DNA of 64,000 nt, taken from the NCBI GenBank assembly GCA_905178155.1, contig CAJINV010000003.1, positions 10,673,890-10,737,889 on the forward strand, given 5' to 3'. A program made the translations under genes and the position numbers. The DNA is from Amoebophrya sp. A120 (lineage: Eukaryota; Sar; Dinophyceae; Syndiniales; Amoebophryaceae). This document shows positions 22,640-33,714 of this stretch, piece after piece. Below the pieces are notes generated by a model. That model had not been told where the DNA came from. It did not search any database and saw only the letters and a program-made list of their open reading frames with translations. Numbering within the stretch: position 1 is the first letter of the stretch; every line of letters begins with the position of its first letter.

Positions 22640-23230
22640 CAGACTGAACTTCACCACAGTAGAATAAACCGGAACTATCTCTATCACTATCATAGACATA
22701 GTAGGTTGTAGTTCGATGAGAAGCTACTTTGCGTTTTCGCTCTCGGTCGTAGTCGTCTCTTTATCTGCTCCTTTTTCATTGGCATGTATTGGAAGAACCG
22801 GAGTTGAGGTGACCTTGAATCATAATCCTTCGTCTCAGCAGAAGCACCTGGTGGCGCAGCTCGTCTTTTTGAACCTCGTCTGTGAGAATCGGATTCGTGG
22901 GATGAGTAATCGAGAAAGCCGAAGTTAGAAGTGGAAGACGATAGAGTGTGCGTGAGAAATCAGGAGAGCTGACTTCGATATATTTGTTGCACCTTCCTCC
23001 GCATTCAGAGCAGCGCGTTGATGTTTGCTTCGTTTCGATATTGAGATACTTCATGCAGTCGGTAGCTCCGAACAAGTTTTAGCCACCTCATCAAGGTATT
23101 GAGCAAGAGAAACTGCGTAAACGAAGACCATGAAGTCGTGGCTGCATCTGCTCCCAACGAGGAGCCTGCCGCTCACCCTTTTCACCGCTCAATCGGTCGC
23201 AAAAGTGGCCGGCCTTCTGCAGCGCGAGCG
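22640..23230 (+). repeat. Segmental duplication, copy 1: leader plus signal-peptide exon start
   Basis: About 590 bp strongly similar to 27262-27975. It covers the presumed promoter and leader and continues through the ATG at 23130 and the first 30 or so codons. It includes a 70-codon upstream open frame at 22716-22928 that is broken by an early stop in the other copy, so that frame is probably not a conserved protein. Confidence 0.85.
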
Positions 23231-26200
23231 GAGCGAGTTACTCCGGAAGCGTCGCACTCGCGGGCACATAGAATGGCTCAGCGCCCGCCATCGACGTGCC
23301 AATGGCAGTTCTCGCGCGAGTACTCGCTCGGCGCCCTCAGAACGAGCGAACCCCGCGCAGGTGGAAGATCATCCTCTACTGTCTCTAGCTGCAGATAAGC
23401 GGCGCCAGAATGTGAATAACAGTAATCAGGATCACGACTCTACTCCTACCGTTGATCTTGCGGGATTCGTTATTGATGGCAGCCGTGACGCGTCCGGCGG
23501 CGACGGACACACGCCTTCCGCGGAGGGAAAAAAGATGCTCTGCCTGCTGCGGAAGAGCGTCGAGTTTCCATATGCAAAGTGGGACAAGGCGCCGGGCTCG
23601 ACGAAGGAGCTTGTGCTGCCCCTGACCGGAAAGACGTGTGCGGTTGTGTCTAACTCCGGAGCGCTTCTGAGCCACGAGTATGGCACGGAGATCGACAAGC
23701 ACGACGTCGTTGTGCGCCTCAACAGCGCGCCGACCGGGGGCTGGGAGAAGCAGGTCGGAGCGAAGGAGGACGTGTATATCGGCATGCACGTTGCACGATA
23801 TTCTGAACGAGATTTGCGCGGGGCCAGCGGCACTGCAGCAGGCACACTACCAGCGAAAGGGTACCGTGGCTTGGGAACTGGATAAACACCTCCGGCTAGC
23901 GCAAAAAAGCACGAGAAAACTCCTCCAGCTGGCACAGCAGGAGGATCCGGAGGCGCTTCTGCTTCTGCGCCCCTCGAAAAATAGTGACACTGGCGATGAT
24001 GCGGACTGGAGCATGACGACAATAAATGCGACGGCAACCTACTTGTCGTTCCCTAGTGGGCAACCGATGCACGAAACACGGCGCACAGGTCGGACGAAAG
24101 AAAAGTTAGCAAAAACTACACGCCAGTCTCCATCAGCATCGACATCCCATCGCTCGATGATTACAGCTCTACGAACCTCGTCGTCAACACACTTTTGCAA
24201 CCACGGCGCCAAGAAACTAGATTCTGGAGCCAAAAAAAACGATGCAGAAACGGCGGAGGGTGACGTGGAAGAAGATTTCCAAGGGTCTGTTTCGTCCACG
24301 AATTTAAGCTCGGCGACGTCTTTAATTCAGGTACTACGCCGGGCGAAGTTGACGTCATCCCGTACGACCCGCCCTGCGGAAGCCACGACATCTTTTGCGC
24401 CAAGGCAAGTGCTACAGGAGCTGCAGCACAGGGTGGAAAAGTTACGTCGGGCGTACGATGACGTACGTCGGGTTGTTTTAGCAGAAAAAAAAGACAACCT
24501 GCGTCGAAATGCAGCTGCCAAAAGCAAGACAATTTACGTCGAGTATCTGAGTCCTGAGGAAATAAAGGAGCTCGTGCCCCGGTGCGCCAAGCACAACATC
24601 ACCGTGAAGGCCTTCGCGAAGGTATCACAAAAAAAAGTGCACACGTGCACGACTGTTTTTCCTTTTCCCGAAAAATGTTTTTTGTCGCCTCCCTCAAGAC
24701 GCTCACCTGTATCAATGCAGACACTTGCTACGAAGCTAGCTAGTAGATTGGCAGTCTGTCAGAGGTGGCGCACCTAGTGCACACGGTCCCATGGTGATCG
24801 TTGTCAAGGTCCGAAAGAGACGGGAAAAATAAGACCCATCAAGCTGGCCTCCGCTCATTGTCTCATCTCATAACGGCCGTCAAAAAGCAGGTCGAGAAAG
24901 CCCGGAGCTGTCACTCTACTTCCTAGAGGCGGGACGCCTGCAGGTCGTACACCCAGCGGGCCACCTTTCCCTGTCGCTGACTACGAAAATCGCCCACCAA
25001 CGAGTCGCCACTAGCGAAACCGTGGAGGGGCCCCTTTTTGGGGAGGTGCAGGGCCCAAGAACATGCCACGCAATCTAGAGACGGCACGCGCTGTTTTTCT
25101 TGGGTTCAAGAAACTCCGCAGGAAAAGATGAGGCGAAATTATCTGAATCAATTCTGAGTGCGAAAATTGCGCACCCTCCGGAAGCCGTGCGCATCGCATC
25201 CAACCTGCCCGGTATGCTGGTGGATGTGCACGGTCTACAAAGCGGCCAGGTTCGGTCGTGGCGGTCCTTCTGAACCGTGTATATATCGACCATAGCATAC
25301 GGTCTTCTAGGTGCGACGTGCGCGGTTTTTGGCGGCCACGTGCAAAATTTATCACAAATTTTCCAGCACCGCAACCGTGTTCATGGACCACAGCGTAGGG
25401 GCTAGGCTCCGCGTGGCCAATCTGAAAAGTTTGGCCTTGGGAGTATGCAAAATAAAACTTGCCTCTGCCTGTTTTCGCATATCCGAAATGTGGGGACTTC
25501 ATATCCGAAATGCGGGAAGCGCAAGCGACACAGCAAAACGACCCAGCATAAAGATCTGCAGCAGCGCGCGCGCCGACCTAACAATATTTTTCCACAGCCC
25601 CCGGCAATGTTTCCAACCCGCGGACAGCCGGGCGGCGGGGGGTCAAGTATATTTATGGCGTGTGGGTCGCTGCGGGGTACTGAAGGGCAAGCTGCTCCGC
25701 GGCTTAGCAAGTTGCCCCATCTCGGCCCGGAAGCGGAGGCTGGCCCTGGCTTGATGGATATCCTTGCACAGATTGCGCCGGACTTTGGCGGCCAGCCGGA
25801 ACACAAATTGTTGCGCTCATGGTTATTTATAATTATATTATTTCAATTTCACTAAGAAAATGAGGAGCGCCGGCCTATCTAGCTTCATAGCGAAGGGGAA
25901 GGCATCAAGTGTGGACGCTGTGCCTCGCCAGGGAGGAGGCACACAAAGTGTTTTTTGGAGAAAAACGAAAACCGTGCACATGTGCGCTTTTTCTTGTGAT
26001 AGAAGGAGCTTGGGTTCGATGCACAACGCGGCCAGCTCTCCGCCTTTCTCTCCGCCATGTATCCCGGAGGCGGTTCAAAGAGTCTGCGGGTTCCGGGACA
26101 AAGCCTCGACATCACTACGGGGTTCCGCGCGGCGGTCTTGATGGCCGCACACTGCAAACACGTGGACTTGTACGAGATGGCGCCGAGCCGCAAAGCGGCG

Positions 26201-27025
26201 AATGATCGAAAGCTACAATACCAATACTTCAAGGCGCATTGTTGCACCGCAGAGGAACTGGAGTGGATCGAGGCCGCGGTGAAGAAATCTCAGTCACTAA
26301 AACTACTCTTGACCGAAGGAGAAGTACGACGCAGGAAGATCGAGCGGGCCAAAGGCAGGGTCGAACAAGAAGTAGAGATGAGCGATTTGCTGAGCACGAC
26401 GGACGAGGGCCACAACTATGCCGGTACAAATAAGGATTACGCACAGCCGCAGCAGAACAAGGCCAAAAGTGACTGCAGCCCCGGGCCGATGTCGATGTGC
26501 GCAGACACGTCAGAAGATGAGGAAACCGAGAACAAAGCTTCCAGGAGCAATGAAGAAAGTCAAAGTTTTCTCCTCCGAAAAATCATAGCCACGCTTGTCG
26601 AGGCGCGTGAAAATGAGACAGATGAGGTGCTTGACGATGAATGCGGTGTCTTCAAGGAGGCAGACGTTTCCTTAGATGACTCGTCGCGGGCCACTTCCTC
26701 GCGGAGCGCGGTGAAGGGCGCAAGGCAGTATGCGGAGGAGTTTTCGCTCGAGAGCGATGAAAAAAAAGACTATGCTGGGGGTCGTCGTCCTTGTCCCGGT
26801 CGTGTCGCAATGGGGGAGCTGCTACAGGAGATCGAGAACAAGGACCCGGAGCCCTGGGGGCAGGGGGCCCTGCGAACGTTTTCCGACTGGCACGTGCTTT
26901 ACCGAGCCGAGCACGACTTCTACCGCCGCACCGCCATCACACCAGCGGCTGAGTCTTTCGAAACGGGAAAGGTGCAGCTACCCGGGCTTGCGAATCTTGA
27001 CTGCGAAGGAGGCGAATTAAAGTAA
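23130..27025 (+). CDS. Sialyltransferase-like glycosyltransferase (GT29)
   Basis: Model: join 23130-23789, 23797-24621, 26006-27025; 834 residues. The N-terminus (MKSWLHLLPTRSLPLTLF) is a signal peptide or anchor. Sialyl motif L is clear: CAVVSNSGALLSHEYGTEID, then HDVVVRLNSAPTGGWEK (about 23637-23750). Motif S is encoded after the second intron: DITTGFRAAVLMAAHCKHVD followed by LYE (about 26112-26180). LQYQYF resembles motif III, and DWHVLYRAEHDFYR (26887-26928) fits motif VS with its His and Glu. GT29 enzymes transfer sialic acid from CMP-sialic acid onto glycans in the Golgi lumen; the real donor here is unknown. Insertions between motifs make it much longer than animal enzymes. A 7-bp tandem duplication at 23784-23796 shifts the frame and must be skipped, so the gene may be a recent pseudogene, contain a sequence error, or have an unusual micro-intron. 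Confidence 0.8.
23784..23796 (+). repeat. 7-bp tandem duplication causing a frame break
   Basis: TGCACGT is directly repeated as TGCACGA. Dropping 23790-23796 joins GMH to DILNEICAG and opens about 820 bp of the downstream frame. Keeping it runs into a stop at 23883-23885. Confidence 0.75.
24622..26005 (+). mobile_element. 1.38-kb TIR intron with GAAGG direct repeat in the sialyltransferase
   Basis: Flanked by GAAGG at 24618-24622 and 26002-26006. The left end TATCACAAAAAAAAGTGCAC and the complement of the right end, TATCACAAGAAAAAGCGCAC, stay similar for roughly 65 bp. Excision joins ITVKAFAK to ELGFDAQRGQL in frame and brings sialyl motif S onto the protein. No transposase is recognisable inside, so it appears non-autonomous. 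Confidence 0.85.
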
Positions 27026-27261
27026 AAAAACCGAGGAGCACGAGTTTAGATCTTCAAACTTAATAAATCAAAAAAGAAAAACGGCGTGCGCTGTGAGTCA
27101 ATGCATCTTTTTATTTTTCAAGAAAAAAATGAATGCAATTGCAAACGCATCTCACCATACCTATGTATTTCCAGCAACCTATGTGTTTCCTTTGAGCTAT
27201 GCCTATGGCTTTAGGGCAGAGGTGTTTCCAGCAGCCTTCTATGAGCTATGGCCTTTAGTGC
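27026..27261. other. 3' flank of the sialyltransferase gene
   Basis: AT-rich with A-runs; it contains the imperfect direct repeats CCTATGTATTTCCAGCA and CCTATGTGTTTCC near 27160-27195. No gene seen. Confidence 0.4.
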
Positions 27262-27975
27262 AGACTGAGCAGCACCGCAGTAGAACCGGAACAACTATCA
27301 CTAACACTATCTCCATGACGACGCCCATTATAGACATAGTTATACCATAGTGCAATGACGAGAAGCTACCTGTTTGCGTTTTCGCTCTCGTAGTCCTCGT
27401 GTCTTCATCTGCGCCGTTGTCATGGGCATGTACTCGAACCGGAGCTCAGGTGACCTTGAATCATGATCCTTCGTCGCAGCAGAAGCACAAGCACCTGGCG
27501 CAGCTCGTCTTTTTGAACCTCGTCTGTGAGAATCGGATTCGTGGGACGAGTAAGCGAGAGAGCCGAAGTTAAAAGTGGAAGCCGATAGAGTGTCCGTGAG
27601 CAATCAGGAGAACTGACTTCGATATATTTCGTGCTCCTTCATCCGCATTCAAGGCGCGTTGATTTTTGTTTCGTTTCGATTTGCTTTTGCATTTATTGAG
27701 CAGATACTTTTATTTCTGTGGTGCTGGTGCATGATCTGCGTCTGCCTCACAACATGTGACGTGTAGACAATGATCTGCCTCACAAGTCAGTGTCCTCGGT
27801 AGCTTCGAACACGTTTTCGCGACCTCATCAATGTATTGAGCAAGGGAAGCTGTGTGGTAAACAAAGACCATGAAGTTGTGGCTGCACCTGCTCCCAACTT
27901 CGAGCCTGTTGCTCACCCTCTTCACCGCTCAATCGGTCGCGACACTGGCGGACCTTCTGCAACGCGAGAGAGGAG
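27262..27975 (+). repeat. Segmental duplication, copy 2: leader plus signal-peptide exon start
   Basis: Copy of 22640-23230 placed in front of a different enzyme. Landmarks shared in order include ACATAGT, GAGAAGCTAC, GGTGACCTTGAATCAT, TTTTTGAACCTCGTCTGTG, GACTTCGATATATTT, ACGAAGACCATGAAG-like text and CTCACCCTCTTCACCGCTCA. Copy 2 has insertions (for example near 27710-27780) and a stop early in the upstream frame. Confidence 0.85.
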
Positions 27976-30086
27976 ATACCACAAAAAGTGGAGCGCTGCG
28001 TGAGAAAATGCAAAAGCAAGGACAACGAGAGCGACCGACAAGCAACAGCATTCCGGACTGGGGTGTGGGCATGTTTCAGTACTTCCGTCCCACAATATCC
28101 TGGGTCGAATACACCGTGCCGGTGGAGAGCTTCGCGGCTTTGGTTGCGACCACGAGCAAAGAGGGCCAGGGGCACAGTGGACCGAAAATCGTCTTCGACA
28201 GCGATCTGGACGACGCACTACTCTCACCCGCCGTGAAGGCGAACACGAACCACCCGGACGCGCACAGTTCCATGACGTTGCTGCAGGCTGGCACGAATGG
28301 GGAGAAGAATACAGATGGTGAGAACAAGCTCAGCAGCGCAATCACGATCGGTGATCAGAACGAAGAACAACAACAACACCGAGCGATCACGAAAAATAAA
28401 ATCGAGAACTACCTCGCACTTCGCGTGCAGTTTGCAGATGCAGTCGCGCAGCACCGTCTGCGGGACTTGCCGCCCGGAAGTCTGTACGCGTTTCCGGTGC
28501 GCAATTTCCGAGAGCTGGCGACCGCGCACCGGTTCGTGGAGCTCACTTCGGCGGCGAAAGACTCTGTCGGCTCGCACATGAACCCGGCCAAGGACGACCA
28601 TGGCATGCAGGCCTTTGCGTGCTGGCTGACGCGGGCGGCGGACGGAAAGGGCGGCTGCGTGGTCGAACTTCGGGCAGAGGCCGAGAAGATGGAGGGGCAC
28701 TTGAAGAACGGGCTGTCAGACGCGGAACCGAGTATAGGGTCGGCGTAACTGCTCAAACTGTTGATCCACCACAGCCTCGGGAGTGCTATTACTAGTCGCA
28801 CTACATCTCCTGCGCTAATAGCGGGAGGTCGTGTTGACCAATCAGCTGCTGCTTTCCTTTCCGAACAAATCGAGGGCGAGACCCCTGCCCAGTGGGCACG
28901 GACCGCGTCGCATTTCTACCAAACGGCGAAAGCCACCGACACGGACAAGGTGACGTCCCACCAGTACCACAACATGTGCGGCAAGTACCTCCCACAAAAG
29001 CTTTCCGACAGTTCCAAAACCGCCAAGCCGCTGTTCGAGATCGGGCTGGGGTATTCCCTGAAAATTAACCATCCCGATCCAATTTGTTGTGCAAAGCATA
29101 GTACGCAGTCGATTTCTCCTGTCATGCAAAACCAAAAAGTGGATGGGGATGCATGGCTAATTTCCAAGGAATATGGGGTGCAACATGGGGTACGGGCCGG
29201 GAGCCTCCGCGCAGCTTTGGCAAAAGCTCGGGTGGAAAGACGTGCACTTCATGGAGGTGGACCGGTCATGTGCGGAGAACTGGAAAGAGAAGATCGCGAA
29301 AGAAGGCTACCAAGTGCACATCGGCGACCAACAGGAAAGCGCGGCACTTGAAGAGGTCAAGGCCAACCTGGATTTCGAGGTGGAGGTGGTTGTGGACGAC
29401 GGCGGGCACTGGAACAAGCAAATCCTGACCTCCTTCTACACCCTGTGGCCGATCGTGCGCAACGGCGGTTTTTACTTCGTCGAGGACTGGGCAGAAGTTG
29501 CCTACTTATCAAGTGCAAAAATGTGTTGGCCTGGAAACTTCTGATGTTTTTTAGTTTGAGAAAGGTTATGGTGGGCGTACTGCAATACGCTTACGCACCC
29601 GCGCGTGACAAGTTTCTGGACTCCTTTATTGCGTTTCGCTTTTCAATTCCACCTGGCAAACTTCACTTTTGCCTTACAGGGAAGACGAAGAGGCTTTTCT
29701 CCTGGTCAGATATTACAGATTTAACTGTCAACATGTGAGACAAGCATGACAAACCTACATACCCGATGAACCTGCAAACGCGACAAACCTCATGTGAGAC
29801 AAGTATGACAAACCTGCGTCGGGTATACATGACAGACCTGCACTCTTCCAGACCCAGACACTTTTGCAGTGCATACTACTACACCGGCTACTATGACGCG
29901 CCGAAAAACGGAGTCGGGCGGGTGGGCGACGAGAAGCCGGGGACTTTTCAGTGGGAGATCGGCATGATGTTGCGCCACCTGTTCTGTAAACCGCTGAAGA
30001 CGCCCTGCTATGGTAATTTTGCTTTTATCGAGACGCAGTTCAGCCACGTGTTGTTTCGGAAGGGAGGGGAGGAAATGGAGGTGTGA
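27870..30086 (+). CDS. Secretory-pathway class I SAM-dependent methyltransferase
   Basis: Model: join 27870-28731, 28822-29051, 29179-29506, 29878-30086; 542 residues, fully open. A signal peptide (MKLWLHLLPTSSLLLTLFTA) is nearly identical to that of the sialyltransferase upstream. The central 280 residues are unfamiliar. The C-terminal domain has the Rossmann methyltransferase signature: LFEIGLG joined to CNMGYGPGASAQLW (motif I), VHFMEVDRSC (acidic end of strand 2), VHIGDQ, and VVVDDGGHWNKQILTSFYTL with NGGFYFVEDW. This DDGGH form is known from sugar O-methyltransferase-like and similar enzymes. Intron 1 (28732-28821) is a normal GT-AG intron; introns 2 and 3 are TIR elements. A role in methylating secreted glycans or small molecules is inference. 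Confidence 0.8.
29052..29178 (+). mobile_element. Short TIR intron (127 bp) with GGGG direct repeat
   Basis: Flanked by GGGG at 29048-29051 and 29175-29178. The left end TATTCCCTGAAAATTAACCA matches the complement of the right end, TATTCCTTGGAAATTAGCCA. Excision repairs methyltransferase motif I (IGLG to CNMGYG). Its termini differ from families A and B, so it is a separate type. Confidence 0.85.
29507..29877 (+). mobile_element. Family B TIR intron (introner) with TACT direct repeat
   Basis: 371 bp flanked by TACT (29503-29506 and 29874-29877). The left end TATCAAGTGCAAAAATGTG pairs with the complement of the right end, TATGCACTGCAAAAGTGTC. Inside, GACAAACCT-type phrases are repeated near 29742-29840. 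Excision joins WAEVAY to YYTGYYDAPKNG. Confidence 0.85.
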
Positions 30087-31312
30087 AGCAAAAGAGTTAT
30101 AAATCAATATTTTTGGTTTTGCGGCCGCCCCTAACGTCTTTTGAGACGGGAAACAGAAGGGCTCGACTGCCCATGCTGGCGAGGCCGGACTGCGAGGAGG
30201 ACGTCTTCACCGTAAAGAGGTAAAAACTGCTGAGCGTGGCACAGGCACTTCAGCCGCACGAGGAAACCGCCACTGGCAAAGAATGTTCTCACGTACGTAC
30301 TCTCAAGTGCAGCATTGGCCGGTCTTTATTGTGGTGCCTCGTCACGTCGACTCGCACTCGTCACATCGGTCGACCATGGTCAGAAGTACAAGTAGCCACG
30401 AGGGGCGGGCGCAGGCTGACCATTTTCAATTCAAAAAACGGCATGCGTTGTAACTGATCGCATCGATGGATGACGATGATCTCTATGTCTATAGTCGGTA
30501 GCTACTTCGAACCAACGCGAAGCCTTCGTTTTTTTTTCGCTCGATTCATCTCAATTTCTCTAAAGTGTCGTGCTCTTGTGTTATTTTTCCAAGAAAATAA
30601 ACTAATGAGGGCCTCTGCCTACTGCTACTTGCTCTTGAGTTTTTGTTTCCAGGGACGATAGTGAGTCTCGGCTTGCTTTCCCTCTGGTAACTCCCCGTGA
30701 CTGTTAGTTCATAGCTAAAACGGGCAGCGTTTCTTCAGTTCACGGCGGCGACCGGTTGAGACATTGGCCACCAACTACTTACACTCAGGAACGCAGACAG
30801 TATGGGAAACTGCCAGTTACTTACTCGCTCGCCTGAAGAAGAGAGCACACAACTGATTTGTTGTTTTCTTGTTCTTCTTTCGCTTCCAAGAGAATATAGA
30901 CATAATCATAAAAAACTAATGGGTGCCATGCATTGCATCATATGCGTTTGCCTTTGCCGCAATAAAATGAAATCTTCCCCATGAGATGAAGCGTCGTCAC
31001 AAAAGCATAATTGTGCAAGAAGCAAAAAAAAATTCTTTGGTTTGCCTACGGCATGGGTAGCTGGAAGAATGTAAACTGGAATACCACGTGTCGACACTTA
31101 TTTTTGTCTTGCGAAGGCCACACGACAAGCAGATCGAAAATTTATTGACTCGCTTGGGTGTTCACCGCCGGCTTGTGCGGGTGCGTACTTCCCAAGGCCA
31201 GTGCTGTGGCGATGGTACTATGTATGTAGCAAGCTGGAGCTGGAGGTCTCAAAGTAGAACTAGAAGAGTGAGTATCCTAAATAAATATAATATATAAGAG
31301 TCTAATCAAGCA
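30087..31312. other. Intergenic region, no confident gene
   Basis: A possible isolated first exon starts at the ATG at 30802 (MGNCQLLTRSPEEESTQ), which has the form of an N-myristoylation/palmitoylation signal, but no continuation could be joined. CATGCATTGCATCATATG near 30928 resembles a family B terminus. Otherwise AT-rich. Confidence 0.35.
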
Positions 31313-31314
31313 TA

Positions 31315-32400
31315 CTAAGGGGAAAAGTCCGGGAACGGGAAAATCGGCAAAAAAAATGCCACTGGCCCCGGCGCGCTCCCCGACTCAGGTGCCCGCTTTC
31401 AGGTTTGGGAGAAGGTGCGGCGGGAGGTCGAGAAACTCTGCACCGCAAAAGAGATGTCCGTCAGTCTAGGTACGGGCGGAGCATCCGGGCATGCCGGGTG
31501 CCCGGCAGTGTTAGGAAATAGCCAGCCTGCTCCTGGAGTTGGCGCGGGGGGCGATGTTAACGGGCAGAAAAATACACTGGCTAGAAGAAGCCAGGAAGAG
31601 GCTAAAGACGCAGGCCAAAAAGGACCCGACCAAGCTCAAATACTACACCCAGCTCCTGAAGGAGTGCACAACCAAGAACATTGAGGCAGCTTTTGACACA
31701 CGTACTATGGCATTTTCTAATGATTTTTGTTCACTTTTTCTGCCAGCTCGGGGCAAAATTTTCGAACTCCGGGAATACGACATGTGGGGGGGTCCCCAAG
31801 GGGTGTCTAAATCGGTATTCCCGGAGTTCGAAAATTTCGCCCCAATCGAGGGAGATAGCCCGTGGGGGCAAAAATTTCGAACTCCGGGAATACCATTTTG
31901 GACACCTCCGAAGACACCTCCCGGAGAGGGGCCTCAGGAGGGGACCACTCCTGGTATTCCCGGAGTTCGAAAATTTTGCCCCATCCCCCAATTTGAGATG
32001 GCAATGACCGATGCTAGGGAGGCGATTTGCGCCTCCACAAATGCCCGCCGGCCAGCCGTTCGCGCCTCAAAGCTGGCCTGTCGGCCTGGTGGCGTGACCT
32101 TTTTTCGGCTTGCGGGCCTCGTGGGCCCGCCTTTTTTCTCGGGAAAGAGGTAAGTCGGCAAGCGCCTGAAGGTGTTTTTCAGCTTTTGAGCGAAGATATC
32201 CTATCCGGGGCAACAAGCTCGCCGAATCGCCCAGATGCTCCCGTACGTGGACTGACGGACAGCTCTTTCGCGGCGCTGAGCTTCCGATCTCCTGCAGCGC
32301 CTTCTCCTCAACCTGAAAGCGGGCACCTGAGTCGGGGAGTGCGCCGGGGCCAGTGACAATTTTTTTGCCGATTTTCCCGTTCCCGGACTTTTCCCCTTAG
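31315..32400. mobile_element. 1,086-bp TIR DNA element with TA target duplication
   Basis: Both ends begin CTAAGGGGAAAAGTCCGGGA read inward. The inverted repeat stays nearly perfect for about 100 bp, through a CACTGGCCCCGGCGC segment. TA flanks each side (31313-31314 and 32401-32402), as expected for Tc1/mariner-type insertion. No transposase is visible, so this looks like a non-autonomous (MITE-like) copy. It lies outside any gene I can model. Confidence 0.85.
31750..31983. repeat. Two nested inverted repeats inside the TIR element
   Basis: The 29-bp phrase containing TTTCGAACTCCGGGAATAC occurs at 31750 and 31864 in forward orientation and at 31815 and 31953 in reverse. This makes two stem-loop units of about 94 and 120 bp. 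They look like two small palindromic elements inserted within the larger one. Confidence 0.8.
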
Positions 32401-32402
32401 TA

Positions 32403-33301
32403 AAGCACCAGGTTTCTTGACATAGTTATTTGAGCACAACCTCGCACCTGAACATGAACTGAGAGCCTGTCCGCGTTTGGATCATATCTTTGCGAAAAGA
32501 CAACATGATGAAGTTAAACAGCAATTCTAATTCATATTTAAGTAGGTCCCTCCCTTTGTCCATTGCTCTACGTCTACTGCTACGAGACGAAATCGAAAAT
32601 ACTCAGAAGATCGCTAAAATCAAACTCTAAACACCAGCGTTCCCACATTGATTGTGATCATGAGTGATGTTTTCGGTTCCGGTAGTTGTTTTCATTAATG
32701 AAATCGAATTTGAGGTATTGACGGACTGAAGTGTTCGAGAAGACAAAACGAAATCGCTTTTCTACAAAGAAGATGGCCAATGTGACAAATAAGTACAAGA
32801 CTTGCACTTACAAGTAGACACGCACGCGCCATCATATTGATCGGCAAAGCCATATACGAATGTTTCTATTTTTACGCTTTCGCGTCCTGAGCAAGGAAAT
32901 TGTTGACAGTTTCTTCTTCATGGTGTTCAGCGAAATTCTCCAGTGCCTCAACATACGTTTTTTTAAGCCCATTGACCTTATTGACCAAATTTCCTAGCAG
33001 CCCACCTACGTCTACCTGTACGACCGTAAGGAGCGAGCCCGCTCAACTCGGAAACCATAATCGACTTTCGTTCACTACTAGTTTACCGGTAATAGGTAAA
33101 AACTATTAGTTTTTACTTTGACCGGTTTAGGAGCGGCACCATTACCCTTGATCATCCTGCTGACCACGACCGGCGTTTGAGTTGGGGTGCTATCAGCTTA
33201 CGCGAAATCGAGAATAAGCCTACTGTTACTTGTAAAGTCAACTTCGCATTCTTTCTTTCTGGTAGATCTGGACTCTTCGTAGTTCCCCTTGAAGAACAAA
33301 A
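32403..33301. other. AT-rich intergenic region
   Basis: No supported gene. It includes the leader of the ZNF706-like gene. TTTACCGGTAATAGGTAAAAAC near 33080 is a local imperfect palindrome. Confidence 0.45.
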
Positions 33302-33714
33302 ATGGCTCGCGGACATCAGAAAGAACAGGCAAAACAAAAAAACCTCGAGAAGCAACAGAAACTGCAAAAGGCGGGGTCACAACTTGAGGCACAAAAAGTT
33401 GGGCTCAAAATCAGCTGCAAACTCTGTCTGGTATACACGATTGCTTTGATCATGGTTGTACTAGAAGAAATAAATGCTGTAGATGATAATTCTTGGAGTA
33501 GAAGCTATGCATATTTCATTTCACTTATGGTATTAATTAAACTTTGGCTTTCGTAGTTTTCTTTTGCTTTTGGTACATGTTGACACTGACGCTTGACATC
33601 ATCTCTTCCATGATCTCAAACCTGCAGGCACCCATGACAAACTACAAGTGCTTGCAGCAGCACTACGACGCGAAGCACCCAAAGGAGAAATGCCCGGGAC
33701 CGGACGAGGTTTGA
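33302..33714 (+). CDS. ZNF706/At2g23090-like small zinc-binding protein
   Basis: Model: join 33302-33430, 33628-33714; 71 residues. The start MARGHQKEQAKQKNLEKQQK is the conserved basic N-terminus of ZNF706 and SERF-related proteins. The C-terminal half holds one C2H2 finger, C39-x2-C42 and H55-x4-H60 (ISCKLCL, then QQHYDAKHP). Length is normal for the family (about 70-80 residues). The single intron (33431-33627) is an ordinary GT-AG intron (GTATAC to CTGCAG) falling within the finger. Members are small, nuclear/cytosolic and poorly understood; ZNF706 has been linked to nucleic-acid or translation-associated roles and SERF-type proteins to modulation of protein aggregation. No introner interrupts this gene. 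Confidence 0.9.

Noticed and set aside
22716-22928. 70-codon frame with a signal-peptide-like start
   Set aside because: The duplicated copy at about 27357 has an early stop, so the frame is not conserved; it more likely belongs to the leader.
30802-30984. Possible N-myristoylated small protein (MGNCQLLT start)
   Set aside because: Only about 17 residues look natural, then the frame becomes intron-like; no second exon found.
31539-32153. 204-codon plus-strand frame in the TA-flanked element
   Set aside because: It runs through inverted repeats and has no transposase motif; probably by chance.
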